Numbered from the stretch's first letter, positions 1 through 11,020 are shown. The stretch: DNA of 64,000 bases from Nicotiana tabacum (GCF_000715075.1 NC_134095.1:48412806-48476805), one strand, 5' to 3'. A program made the numbers and translations. Notes: generated by a model from the letters alone, not told the origin.

Positions 1-665
1 CCACCTGAAAAACAAGGGAATTCACTTCAGAATGCAATTCGAGTCAGCAACAAAAGAAGCTCGAGGCAAGAATGCGAGTCAACAGTCCGAGGTGATCAAC
101 AGAAGTTAGTCACAATCCAAAATAAAAAAAGAAAGGCAAGAAGAATCCAAATGCAGAAATTGATGAAAGATATGAGCTGCTCAAGACATGACTGAAGTCA
201 CAAGCATGGTGTGGTGTCCGGTTTTGATCCGAAAAGCTGAAAAAGAATGAACTAGCACCTGCAACTAGCAAGCGTCAAGGTTCAAATCCAAAGTCTGCAT
301 GAAGAACCATTCAAAACTCAAGATCAAGCTTCAGAATACTTATAGACAGGAATCTTGTAACTCATAGTTGTCATACTTAGTTAGTCTTTTTAATTTTTTT
401 GATTTTTGATGTATAACAGGACTGTGGACCGGCACCTCGACGAAACGGCACCTCAATCGGCTCTCCACCTCGGTACTCTATCACCTCATTTACTTCTGAA
501 CTACACGTAGCCTGATTCCTTTATAGCCAAGGATATGTACGCAGATCGGACACCAGGGTTCGGTCACATTCTCCTTTCTTTTAGTTTTTGGTCTCTCTAA
601 ATAAGGGTCCGGTCAAAAAACCATTCTCGTCGTTCTTTGTCTGAAGACTCTTCGCATTTCCAGTC

Positions 666-678
666 AAAGAGGGGCAGC
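666..678 (+). other. Polypurine tract of F
   Basis: AAAGAGGGGCAGC directly precedes the LTR start TGTAGACATG. A purine run at this place primes plus-strand DNA synthesis in LTR retrotransposons. The form is typical of Ogre/Tat elements. Confidence 0.75.
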
Positions 679-1134
679 TGTAGACATGTAATTTTTGACC
701 CTCCCCAAGATTTTACACATTTTTAGCGTAAAATATTTAGTTTAGGTTTGATATCGTTATTTTAAATAGTTTTAACTCTTTTACTTTATTTTATCACAAA
801 AAATATAAATTACAAAAAAATAAAATAAATATTTTCATCTTTCGGTTAAAGTCAATTAGTATATTTATATTTATAGTATTATAACATTTGAAAATACAAA
901 AAAAAATTAATTTCACTCGTAGTATTTAATTTTATATTAGTTTATTTTAATTTAGAGTGATTTTTACATTTTTATAGATATATTGTATTATTTGGTCTTT
1001 TTAGCCTAAGTTCAAACTGGAAAGACATGGTCCAATCCAATTACCCTTAGCCCATTAGCCCATTCAAGTGCAAGATTTAATCCTAGCCATCTATTTTCTT
1101 CTAATCTAATGGCCATCATCCCTTCTCACCTCCA

Positions 1135-1141
1135 TATAAAA
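1135..1141 (+). promoter_or_regulatory. Candidate TATA box in F LTR
   Basis: TATAAAA, about 455 bases into the LTR, in a position suited to the U3 promoter. Assigned from sequence and position only. Confidence 0.45.
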
Positions 1142-1715
1142 TACATAATTATAGAAACTCTACCTTAAGTTTTCAATTCCTAGACCTAGAGCTTGACCTA
1201 GACAACCAAAGAAGAATGGCAGCTCCTAAGAATTGCCAAAATCTGCCGCACCTAATTCCAAATACATCGTCCCAACCATACCCCTTCTTGGACATCTTTC
1301 GAAATTTTCTGGTTTCTTCATAAAACAATTCGCACACACACTAGACAAAGAGACGAAAAGCTTTACCACCAGAGATTTTGGATAAAATTGGAACGAAAGG
1401 GAAAAGAAAAAGTTAAGATAGAAATTTTAAATTGCCTAAATCTAACTTCAGTGAAATTATTGTCCTTTAAGTTACTTGTTGCAATTCCCCCTCAAAATCA
1501 TTTGGCATCGAGTTTAGAAACTTCCAGCTTCTGTTTCGATCCCATTCATTTTCGTATAAGTGAAGAATTCAGAGTTCGATGAGTTTTCTATCGAGGCCCC
1601 TGTTTGAGGCCGCGTTCCAGGTTTTGGTGCTGCCGATTTACTGTTCGAGTAGCGATAGCGATTTCGACCTCTTAGTATTTTCGGAATAAAACATTTGCTC
1701 GTTGTGTAAACCAAG

Positions 1716-1919
1716 CTGGAAAGTTTATTAATTGAATTGAAGCTACGACTATTGAAGGTCCATCTCTATCTTATTTTGTTTGCTTTTTGAATCTTACGGT
1801 AGTAGTGTTTACACAACCTGGAAAGTTTATTAATTGAATTGAAGCTACGACTATTGAAGGTCCATCTCTATCTTATTTTGTTTGCTTTTTGAATCTTACG
1901 GTAGTAGTGTTTACACAAA
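1716..1919. repeat. 102-bp perfect-looking tandem duplication
   Basis: A 102-base unit starting CTGGAAAGTTTATTAATTG at 1716 is repeated at 1818. I see no difference between copies until the last bases near 1919. Identity this high inside an older LTR points to a recent local duplication by slippage or unequal exchange, or to an assembly duplication. Confidence 0.9.
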
Positions 1920-3356
1920 TCTTTTGGATGCTCCATTCATGGAAACTGTATGTTTTATATTCATTGCCCATTATGATATGTTCTTATATATGTATTAGGG
2001 TTGTGACTGCTTTTGCCCTTTCTAGCTGCCATTTCTATCAATAATGGAGTAGTTTTTTTAATTAATTTCTTCAAGTGAAGTTTCAATTCTTTCTTCTTCT
2101 TTTTTAGTGCATAAGATAAGCTTTCATTATTAGGACATAATTTTTCACTTGGAAGAACATGCAAAACAATTTTAGAGGGACATCTGGTCTTATTCTTCAC
2201 ATGGCCTTTGGGGGAAAATTGGTTATAATACAATGGTGAAAAAGAAGTTGCCTTTGGGCTTGTGGAACTAGGACAAAATGGTAGGGATTCATGTTTCACT
2301 AGATAAGATACTTTTCATTTCACAAAATAGGATTATTATTGTTATTCTTGAAAGTTCAAAAGGTTGTTGTTGGAATGCCATATTTCTTTATCATGTGTGA
2401 TTTCGTTCCAACTTCTTTTCTTATTTAGTGACCGTACCTGCTTTGCTAATCTATCTTATTCTTGTATGAGCCATGTTTAGAATGTGTATATAGGATAAAT
2501 TTTTGAAGTATTGGTTATAAAAATAAAGTTGCTTCTTAAATTGCTATGTTCAAACACCATTTAGCTTGACTTATTTTTAGGAATTTTTAATTGATTAGTT
2601 GAGATTACGATCTATTAAAAGGCTGTGTTAGGTAGAGAAGTTTGGATTTTAGAATGTTATAATGTATCGTGATTATGTACACATTCGCATGACATGGTCA
2701 TGAAAAGAATGAATATTCGTAGAAATGCTTTAGGCGCGATTAATAAATAAATTATCGTGACTATAGGTATGGTTCCCGTGGAATAGTCATGATACCTAAT
2801 TCCCAAATTCGGGTGTGCATTTCATGTGACCCGATCATAACAACTTCGAACTTAATAATAAATAAACATGTCGTGAATCACGGGTACATTTCATGTAGCG
2901 TGGTTCGCGGCTTGTTCCAAAATAAACAAGTGTACGACAATCGTAACTTGTTCAAGAAATAATTTCATAAATCCTAAAAGCAGTTTTAAAATAACTAAAA
3001 GGCGGTTACAAAGTTAAAATGCACAATATGTTTAAAACTTATAATTAATCAGATAATAGGCCAATTAATAATAGTTAAAGCGACCGTGCTAGAACCACGA
3101 AATCCGAAAATACCTAACACCTTCTCCCGGGTTAACAGAATTCCTTACTTAGAATTTCTGGTTCGCAGACTTTTAAATAAAGTCAAAAATTTCCTCAATT
3201 TGGATTTTAAAATAAACCGGTGAGTTGGGACACCCTAATTATCCCAAGTGGCGACTCTGAAAAAATTAAATAAAATAATCCCTTTTCGAATAATGTCACT
3301 TTAATTGGAAAAACTCTCTTATATCCCTTCTTGGGTGGTAAAAAGGAGGTGTGACA

Positions 3357-3657
3357 CTGGTCGCATTGACCGATAGATTTCTCCATTCATTGTCTCACGA
3401 GCAATATTGAACCCGTTTAGCACTCGGATTGCTAGTACAATTTGGTTTAACAACCCCAATTATTATACGACTCACCATCAAATGATGTTTGTCGAGCTAC
3501 CTAGATCAATTAACACTCTTAACTAGAGAATTATTAATAAGTAATAATATTACCCGTGCATCATTGTGAGTTTGGATGATGCCCTCAGCATCCTCGTCAC
3601 TAAACGAGATGGATCTTTCCGAAACATAATCTCGTGTTCGGTTTTCTCTTGTGATAG
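3357..3657 (-). pseudogene. pol: Element H protease fragment (antisense)
   Basis: Read on the minus strand, this piece encodes the region before and through a retroviral-type aspartic protease. An acidic S-D-E-D-A-E-G stretch is followed by L-I-N-N and then the active-site motif L-I-D-L-G-S-S-T-N-I-I. The usual residue after the catalytic Asp in this family is Pro; Leu is found here. In-frame stops follow the active site, so it is dead. It is the continuation, on the far side of insertion E/A, of the gag at 16215-17879. F cuts it off on the left. Protease would process the Gag-Pol polyprotein in the virus-like particle. Confidence 0.7.
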
Positions 3658-3683
3658 TGTCACGACCCCGGTTCACCCTCCAT
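3658..3683 (-). repeat. Outer 26 bases of solo LTR E
   Basis: TGTCACGACCCCGGTTC is the reverse complement of the terminal bases of the A-family LTR. It is preceded by GATAG (3653-3657), which matches GATGG after the other end of E at 16215-16219, with one transition. The remainder of E resumes at 13668, after element A. The last five bases, TCCAT (3679-3683), are the probable left target duplication of A against TCTGT at 13668-13672. Confidence 0.75.
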
Positions 3684-4339
3684 CGTGATGACCCGGTTGA
3701 TCGTCTTAAGAATTAATGCCCCGATCCCCTATTAACTACTTTTCCCGAGTTTATTTATGCTATTTTAATTTGCGGGGATGTTCGGTTTTGAGTTTCGGAG
3801 AGTTTTGGGACACGTAGCCCCTAAATGAGAGCTTAAGTGTTAGATAATTGACCGTAGTCGGAACAGTGTGAAGACGGTCTCAGAATGGAAATTGATGGTT
3901 TCTTTAGCTCCGTTGGGTGATTTCGGGCATAGGGGCGTGTTCAGATTGAGTTTTGGGAGTCCGTAGCTAATTTAAGCTTGAAATGTCGAAAGTTGAATTT
4001 TTGAAGTTTCCGGTGTGATAGTGAGATTTTGATCTGAGGGTCGGAAGGGAATTCCGAGAGTTGCAGTAGCTCCGTAGTGTCATTTGGGATTTGTGTGCAA
4101 ATTTTCAGGTTATTCGAACGTGGTTTGGTTGGATTTCGGAAGATTTTAGAAACTTAGGCTTGAATCCTATGTGTTTTGGTTGTTTTAAGGTTGTTAGAAG
4201 TATTTTGAAGATTGGTACAAGTTTGAATAAGGTTTAAGGATATGTTGATGCCTTTGGTTGAGGTCCCGGGGGCCTCAGGATGAATTCGAATGGTTGACGG
4301 AAGGATCTGGAGTTTGAAGTTTGCTGCAGCAGCTGGTCT

Positions 4340-4570
4340 TCTGTCATAACCGCACCTGCAGTTTGGGTTCCACAGGTGCCGAGCCGCAGAAGCAGATCTG
4401 GGGAGGGTATTCAAGTTCCACATATGCGGGAGGAATACCGCAGAAGCGGTGGCGCATTTGTGAAAGGATAATTGCATATGTGATTTCTGGTCTTTAAGTG
4501 AAAGTCGCAGGTGCGACCTTTGGTCCGCAAAAACGGGACCGCATCTGCGGTCCCAGGGCCGCAGATGTGA
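4340..4570. promoter_or_regulatory. CG-rich hyphenated palindrome cluster upstream of TATA
   Basis: The segment holds repeated words built on CGCA/TGCG. The clearest are GTCGCA-GG-TGCGAC (4504-4517) and GGGACCGCA-TC-TGCGGTCCC (4535-4554), the latter with perfect 9-base arms. CCGC-AGAA-GCGG occurs twice nearby. The cluster ends about 20 bases before the TATA box. Equivalent clusters lie at about 11700-11950 in the 3' LTR and, reversed, at about 15310-15530 in E. It could be a U3 enhancer or simply a methylation-rich block; function is inferred from position only. Confidence 0.5.
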
Positions 4571-4588
4571 AAATGCCTGGGCAGAACA

Positions 4589-4596
4589 TATAAATA
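4589..4596 (+). promoter_or_regulatory. TATA box of A 5' LTR
   Basis: TATAAATA, conserved at 11968-11975 in the 3' LTR and, reversed, near 15283-15289 in E. Conservation across three copies supports a core promoter. Confidence 0.6.
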
Positions 4597-5499
4597 GTTG
4601 CCTTCGTGAATTTGAGCTATTCTTTCACCATTTTCATCCGGGTTTGAAGCTTTTGTGAGAGGTTTTTGAGGAAAACAAAGGGGCATCACTTGGAGGTAAC
4701 ATCCTTGACTTCATAACTCGTTTTTATGTGATTAAAGACATAATTAGTGGTGAAAAATTTGGGAAAAATGGGTAATTAGGGCTTGAGTTTAAGAGACCTT
4801 TAAATGAGGATTTGAGGGGTAATTTGGAATCTGATTTCAGTGTTCTTGTTATGTATAGACTCGTGAGAGTATGAGGTTTCTGAAAATGTAAATTTCACCC
4901 GATTCCGAGATGTGGGCCAGAGGTGCATTTTGATCATTTTACATAATTTTGTGCATTAGCTTAGACTTTAATTGTAGAATCAGTTACTTGAAGCGTTATT
5001 TATATTATACCATTGAATTGAATAGATTTGGGCCATTCGGAGTCGAGTGCTCGTGACAAAGACGTGGTGTCGGGTTGATTTTGAGCTGGTTCGAGGTAAG
5101 TGACTTGTCTAACCTTGTGGGGGGGGGGGGGACCTTCCCCTTAGGATATGATATATTTGATAATTGAAATGCCTTGTACGTGAGGTGTCGAGAGCGTACT
5201 TGAGCTAATTGTTGAAAATCCGATTTTTCCTTAAGTATTTCAATTGAGTTTTTTTTCCTGTTTTATTCTACTTGTCTATTTAGCCTGTTGCTAGTTTAGG
5301 AAAGCATGTTTAGTTGACTTAATTGCCTATTTGCCTAAACTGCCTTAATTGCATTACGTGAAGCATGTTACGCTAGAATTAACTATTTACTTGGTACGGA
5401 ATTTAGCATAATTGGGTATTCTTATGTTGCTACTGTGAGTTTTTACTTTGGGACTACGGAACGACATTCCGGGATATCCCTGTACCTATTTATGATATG

Positions 5500-5660
5500 A
5501 ACTGAGGTGCGGGATATTAAGAGATTCCAGGCACGTATATTGAGGATACCAAAAGATCATCGGGATGCCAAGAGATCCTTGGGATACTAAGAGATCCCTA
5601 GCATATAATTGAGGATACCAATAGATCCTCGGGATACCTAGAGATCCCCGGCTATCATCC
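5500..5660. repeat. Short minisatellite in A-family LTR
   Basis: Degenerate copies of a unit close to GGATACCAAGAGATCC recur every 17-35 bases. The same array is in the 3' LTR (about 12885-13035) and reversed in E (about 14285-14400), with different copy numbers. It belongs to the LTR and is not a separate element. Confidence 0.75.
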
Positions 5661-6302
5661 TAGTTATGAGTGGCATTTCCTGGTGTTTGCCTTTATTTTT
5701 GTTTCAGTTATTGTACTCTTTTTAACCTATATAGATACTTACTATAGATTTTTCAATTGTACTGTTTATCTTATCCTCACATCTTTATATTTATTTAACC
5801 TCAGTAGGGCCCTGACCTTTCCTCGTCACTGCCCAATCGAGGTTAGGCTTGGCACTTACTAAGTACCAATGTGGTGTACGCATGCCCCTTCAACGCATGT
5901 TTTTTATTTGTAGATCCAGGTACCGCTACTCAGGCCTATCATACTTGATGAGGAGACTACCCAAGAGACTTCGAGGTAAGTCCCTTTCTATTCCTGCTTT
6001 TAGTATTTAGCCTTTATGTATTTTTCTATTCTTATTAGACATTTCGGAGTTTGAGCTATGTAGTATTGATCTTAGCTTGTGATTCGTGGGTTTCTAGGTC
6101 TTGGATCTATGTATTGGATAGTGAGAGTTAAACATGGTGTATGCCGAGCGGCACATTTAAACACTATTGTTACTTTATTACTGTTTTAAAATGTTTTACT
6201 TCCACAAATTTTGGTTTTCTTCCGCAATTTAGGCTTACCTAGTCATAGAGACTAGGTGTCATCACAATGGTTCACAGAGGGCGAACCGGGGTCGTGACAA
6301 GT

Positions 6303-6314
6303 TGGTATCAGATC
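6303..6314 (+). other. Primer-binding site of A
   Basis: TGGTATCAGATC, three bases after the LTR end. Eleven of twelve bases match the initiator-Met tRNA site TGGTATCAGAGC, which is seen unmutated in D. Confidence 0.85.
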
Positions 6315-6500
6315 TCTAGGTTCATAAGAGTCATGGATCACAAGCCGGTTTATTAGAGTCTCGTTGATTGGTAAAGAGACGTCTGTACTTATCTACGAGA
6401 GGCTATGTAACTGTTACGAAAATTTCCACTTCATTTGATTCCTTGTCGTGCGATATTTTGACATCACAATTCTAAACTTCTGTCTTTTATTCTCTCACAG

Positions 6501-7490
6501 ATGGTGAGGACACGTGCTACCCGAGATGATCAGGCACCCGCGCCCCCTACTGCTGCCATTAGAGGTTGGGGAAGGGGTAGAGGTCGAGGACGCGCACGTG
6601 GTGCAGCTAGAGCACCTGTGCGAGCTGCCGCTGCGGTACCACCCACAATTCCAGCAGGAGTCCAGGCACCTGATACACCTACTACTACACCAGTCCTTTA
6701 GGAGACTTTGGCATAGTTCATGAGCATGTACACCACCTTGGCTTAGGCAGGGTTCCTTCCCCTTGCTGCAGCCACATCTCAGGCTGGGGGAGGAGCATAG
6801 ACTCCCGCTGCCCGCACTCCTGAGCAGCGAGTGCATGTTGAGCAGGTCCTTGAGATTATTCCTGTACCGTCTGTAGTGCCAGTTCAGCCCGAGGACAGGG
6901 CAGCGGTTTTCGAGGAGGAATAGCTGAGGCTTGAGAGGTTCAAGAAGTACAAGCCTCCTGTATTCAGCGGTCTTGCATCGGAGGATGCTCTGGGATTTCT
7001 AGATGAGATCTACCGCATTCTCCATACCATGGGTATATCAGGATTAAGCGGGGTTCCTTCACTACTATCCAGCTTCGAGGAGTTGCCTATGAGTGGGGGT
7101 GCACCTATGAGTTAGACAGTCTGGATGAGGCTGTTTCACTGACTTAGACTCGGTTTTCAGATCTGTTCCTGAGAGAGTATGTTCCTCAGAACCTCAAGGA
7201 CGCATGTCGCACATAGTTTGAGCATTTATGCCAGGGTACTATGACTGTCTTAGAGTATGCTATCCATTACACCAGTTTGGCTAGGCATGCACCAGCCTTG
7301 GTTTCTACTGTTCACGAGAGAGTTTGCCGGTTTATTGAGGGTCTTATTCCCAGCATCAGGTCTAGCATGGCTCGTGAATTGGGAGGAGTGCACCGCCACA
7401 GACTTCTCAATCACAGCGTGCACGCAGAGTTCACAGGCTATTATTATAGCTCCATTTGCTACCCCAGCTGCTCAGCCAGCTAGAGGTGGA
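6501..7490 (+). pseudogene. gag: gag of A, shifted and missing its zinc knuckle
   Basis: Gag forms the virus-like particle. The start is the ATG at 6501 (M-V-R-T-R-A-T), conserved in B at 42372. A basic, Ala/Pro/Gly/Arg-rich N-terminal segment comes first and is stopped by TAG at 6699. The retrotransposon gag domain follows, with the frame changing near 7050-7080. The segment from 7241 (T-V-L-E-Y-A-I-H-Y, then R-F-I-E-G-L-I-P-S-I-R) is the well-conserved C-terminal half of that domain. Near 7390-7440 the sequence jumps straight to the Gly/Arg-rich linker before protease. No C-x2-C-x4-H-x4-C knuckle can be found in any frame, so that block appears deleted. Confidence 0.8.
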
Positions 7491-7499
7491 GGTCGAGGA

Positions 7500-8020
7500 G
7501 GTAGAGGTCACACTAGAGGGGGAGGCCAGGCCAGATACTATGCCCTTCCTGCTCGTACCAAGGCTGTAGCCTCCGATTTTGTCATCACAGGTATTATATT
7601 GGTTTGCCACAGAGATGCATCAGTTCTATTCGATCTAGGCTCTACTTACTCTTATGTGTCTTCTTATTTTGCTCCGCGTTTGGGTGTATTTTGGGATTCT
7701 TTGAGTTCCCCTATTTATGTGTCTACTCCTGTGGGAGATTCTCTTGTTGTGGACCACGTTTATCGGTCGTGTTTGGTTGCTCTTAGTGGTTTGAGACCAA
7801 AGCCGATTTATTGTTGCTCATCATGGTAGATTTTGACATTATCTTGGGCATGGACTGGTTGTCGTCCCATTATGCTATTCTTGATTGTCACGCCAAAACC
7901 GTGACGCTGGCTATGCCAGGTGTACCGCGTGTTGAGTGGAGGGGTACTTTAGATCACACTCCCAGTAGAGTTATTTCTTTTCTTAAAGCTCAATGTATGG
8001 TTGAGAAGGGATGTGATGCG
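7500..8020 (+). pseudogene. pol: Aspartic protease of A
   Basis: A Gly/Arg linker (G-G-G-R-G-G-R-G) leads into the protease. Its active site F-D-L-G-S-T-Y-S-Y-V-S has the catalytic Asp codon at 7632-7634. The family usually has Asp-Pro-Gly-Ser or Asp-Ser-Gly-Ser, so the second position is changed. The reading frame shifts at about 7800, after which I-I-L-G-M-D-W-L (the C-terminal flap region) and V-E-W-R-G-T continue in another frame. The enzyme would have released structural and pol proteins from the precursor. Confidence 0.8.
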
Positions 8021-8890
8021 TACTTAGCTTATGTAAGAGATGTCAGTGTTGATACCCCTTTAGTTGATTCAATCCCAGTAGTACGGGATTTTCCCAATGT
8101 GTGTTCTAGCTGATCTTCCGGGCATGCCGCCTGATAGAGATATTAATTTTGGCATTGATCTGTTGCAGGGGCACTCAGCCCATTTCTATTCCTCCATATC
8201 ATATGGCTCCTCCTGAGTTGAAGGATCAGTTGCAGGAATTGCTTGATAAGGGTTTTATTTGGCCTAGTGTATCACCTTGGGGTGCTCCTGTCTTGTTTGT
8301 GAAGAAAAGGATAGTTCTATGCGTATGTGTATTGATTATCGCCAGTTGAACAAATTGACAGTGAAGATCCGCTATCCTTTGCCTCATATTAATGATCTGT
8401 TTGACTAGCTTCAGGGCGTGCAAGTGTTTTCTAAGATTAATTTGCGCTCAGGTTGCCATCAGTTGATGATTCGAGAGCCGGATATCCCGAAGACTGCTTT
8501 CAGGACTTGGTATGGTCATTACGAGTTACTTGCCATGTCATTTGGGCTGACCAATGCCATAGCAGTTTTTATGCATTTGATGCACAGTATGTTCCGGCCA
8601 TATATTGACTCGTTCTTCATTGTCTTTATTGATGATATTCTGGTGTATTCCCGAAGTCGGGAAGATCATGAGCAGCACCTGAGGACTATGCTTCAGACTT
8701 TGAGAGAGAATAAGTTATATACTAAGTTCTCAAAATGTGAGTTTTGGTTGGATTAAGTGGCATTTTTAGGCCACGTGGTATCGAGTGAGGGTATTCAGGT
8801 GGATCCCAAAAAGATAGAGGCCGTGTAGAGTTGGCCACGGACCATCCTCAGCTATCGAGATCCGTAGTTTCCTTGTTTTGGCAGGCTACT
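8021..8890 (+). pseudogene. pol: Reverse transcriptase of A
   Basis: The segment carries the conserved gypsy RT blocks: the [10 protein letters not shown] entry, [27 protein letters not shown] and the catalytic I-D-D-I-L-V-Y-S (Asp-Asp codons 8631-8636). A one-base loss after V-K-K near 8310 shifts the frame. TAG stops stand at 8406 and 8826, both where related copies have CAG, and TAA at 8754. RT copies the element RNA into DNA inside the particle. Confidence 0.85.
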
Positions 8891-8989
8891 AACGTCATTT
8901 TGTGGAGGGGTTTTCATTGATTGCAGCCCCTATGACCAGGTTGACCTAGAAGGGTGCTCTGTTCCAGTGGACGGAGGAGTGTGAGGCGA

Positions 8990-9486
8990 GCTTTCAGAAG
9001 CTCAAGATAGCTTAGACCACAACCCTAATTTTGATACTACCTACATGTTCGGGGTCTTATATGGTCTATTGTGATGCCTCGAGGGTTGGCATCGGAGCGG
9101 TGTTGATGTAGGACGGTAGGGTGATTGCCTACGCGTCCAGACAATTGAAGATACATGAGAAGTACTACCCTGTTCACGACCTTGAGTTAGCTGCCATTGT
9201 TCACACCCTGAAGATTTGGTGCCATTACTTATACGGTGTGCCTTGTGAGATTTATATTGACCATTGGAGCTTGCAACACCTGTTCAAGCAAAAGGATCTA
9301 AATCTGCGCCAGAGGAGGTGGTTAGAGTTGCAGAAGGACTATGATATCACCATTTTGCATCACCCGGGCAAGGTCAATGTAGCGGCTGATGCCTTGAGTT
9401 ACCGGGCAGAGAGTTTGGGGATTTTAGCATATTTACCAACATCGGAGAGGCCTATGGCGATGGATGTTCAGGCCTTAGCTAGCTAG
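8990..9486 (+). pseudogene. pol: RNase H of A
   Basis: The motif order is V-Y-C-D-A-S (first catalytic Asp), [10 protein letters not shown] (Glu) and I-Y-I-D-H (third Asp), then the conserved L-R-Q-R-R-W-L-E-L and H-P-G-K-V-N stretches. The catalytic acids remain. Stops include TAG at 9109, where a related copy has CAG. RNase H removes the RNA strand from RNA-DNA hybrids. It reads in a different frame from RT, with a shift near 8870. Confidence 0.8.
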
Positions 9487-10992
9487 TTTATGAGATTGGA
9501 CTTTTAGAGCCCAATCAGGTTCTAGCTTACGTGGTTTCTCGGTCTTCCTTATTTGATCGTATCAGGGAACGATAGTATGATGACCCTCATTTTCTTGTCC
9601 TCAAGGACAAGGTTCAGCACGGTGATGCCAGAGATGTGACTATTGGCGATGATGGGGTATTGAGGATGTAGGGTCGGATTTGCGTACCCAATGTTGATGG
9701 GCTTCAGGAGTTAATTCTGGAGAAGGCCCATAGCTCGTAGTATTCCATCCATCCGGGTGCCGCGAAGTTGTATCAGGATTTGAGGCAGCACTATTGGTGG
9801 AGGCGGATGAAGAAAGATATTAGGATTCGTAGCTCGGTGTCTCAACTGTCAGCAGGTGAAGTATGAGCACCAGAGATGGGGTAGATTGCTTCAGCAGATA
9901 GAGATTCCGGAGTGGAAGTGGGAGCGGATCACCATGGACTTTGTAGTTGGGCTCCCACAGACTTTGAGGAAATTTGATGTTATTTGGGTGATTGTGGATC
10001 GGCTGACCAAGTTCGCTCATTTCATTCATGTGTATACTACTTATTCCTCGGAGCGGCTGGCGGAAATTTATATCCGGGAGATTATTCGTCTGCATGGTAT
10101 TCTAGTGTCCATCATTTCAGATAAAGGTACTCAGTTCACATCATGGTTCTGGAGGGCCGTTCAGCATGAGTTGGGTACTCGGGTGGAGTTGAGTACATCA
10201 TTTCACTCTTAGTCAGACAGACAGTTCGAGCGCACTATTCAGATTCTTGAGGATATTCTCCATGCGTGTGTGATTGAGTTTGGAGGGTCTTGGGATTAGT
10301 TCTTGCCATTGGCAGAGTTTGCTTACAACAACAACTATTAGTCCAGCATTCAGATGACACCGTATGAGGCTTTATATGGTAGGCGGTGCAGATCTCCGAT
10401 GGGTTGGTTTGAGCCGGGTGAGGCCAGACCATTGGGCACAAACTTGGTTCAGGATGCTTTGGAAAAGGTTAAGGTGATTCAGGACAAACTCCATACAGCC
10501 CAATCCAGATAGAAGAGTTACGCGGACCGGAAGGTTCGTAATGTTTCCTATATGGTTGGAGAGTGGGTTCTGCTTCGGGTTTCACCTATGAAGGGCGTCA
10601 TGAGATTTGGGAAGAAAGGGAAGTTGAGTCCGAGTTTTATTGGCCCTTTTGAGATATCGAGGCGTGTTGGGGAGGTTGCCTATGATCTTGACTTACCTCC
10701 TAGCTTGGTAGGGGTTCATCCGGTATTTCATGTTTCAATGCTCTGGAGGTATCACGGTGATCCGTCGCACGTGTTGGATTTTAGTTCAGTCCAGTTGGAC
10801 AAGGATTTATCCTATGTTGAGGAGCCAGTGGTGATATTGGACAGACAGGTTAGAAAGTTGAGGTCAAAGAACATTGCATCAATAAAGGTTCGGTGGCGGG
10901 GTCAACCGGTCGAGGAGGCGACCTGGGATACCGAGCAGGATATGCGCAGCCATTACCCTCATCTTTTCACTACTTCAGGTATGTCTCTATGC

Positions 10993-11010
10993 TCGTTCGA
11001 GGACGAACGA
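10993..11010 (+). other. Stem-loop just 5' of the polypurine tract (A)
   Basis: TCGTTCG-AGGA-CGAACGA has perfect 7-base arms with a 4-base loop and lies in the last codons of pol. D1 has the same stem with its outer T-A pair replaced by C-G (59052-59069). Confidence 0.6.
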
Positions 11011-11020
11011 ATGTTTAAGT

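Larger units (their letters stand above)
1..3356 (+). mobile_element. Element F: 3' end of an Ogre/Tat-like LTR retrotransposon
   Basis: Only the tail of F is in the window: a non-coding 3' untranslated part (1-665), a polypurine tract, and a 3' LTR. The LTR starts TGTAGACATG and ends GTGTGACA, obeying the TG..CA rule. Its last 120 bases hold the GTGGCGACTCT word also found near the end of the C-family LTR, which ties F to the Ogre/Tat group. The base after the LTR enters minus-strand protease sequence of element H, so F inserted into H; CTGGT at 3357-3361 would be the right copy of its target duplication. The left copy and all F coding sequence lie outside the window. Confidence 0.75.
679..3356 (+). 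repeat. 3' LTR of F (about 2.68 kb)
   Basis: The LTR begins TGTAGACATG and ends AGGTGTGACA. It is very AT-rich in its first 400 bases. A TATAAAA box at 1135-1141 probably marks the U3/R region. The 102-bp tandem duplication at 1716-1919 lies inside it. Short ORFs here, on either strand, show no gag or pol similarity and I treat them as chance. No second LTR of F is present for comparison. Confidence 0.7.
3684..6299 (+). repeat. 5' LTR of A (2.62 kb)
   Basis: It pairs with 11030-13667. The expected first base T has become C (CGTGATGACC against TGTGACGACT). It ends GGGGTCGTGACA. It contains a CG-rich hyphenated-palindrome cluster (about 4340-4570), TATAAATA at 4589-4596, a 13-base G run (5119-5131) and a short GGATACCAAGAGATCC-type minisatellite (about 5500-5660). 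Confidence 0.9.

Noticed and set aside
6303..6314. Possible Met tRNA gene, because of tRNA-complementary bases (also 53955 and 62179)
   Set aside because: Only 12 bases match and each stands three bases after an LTR end. They are primer-binding sites.
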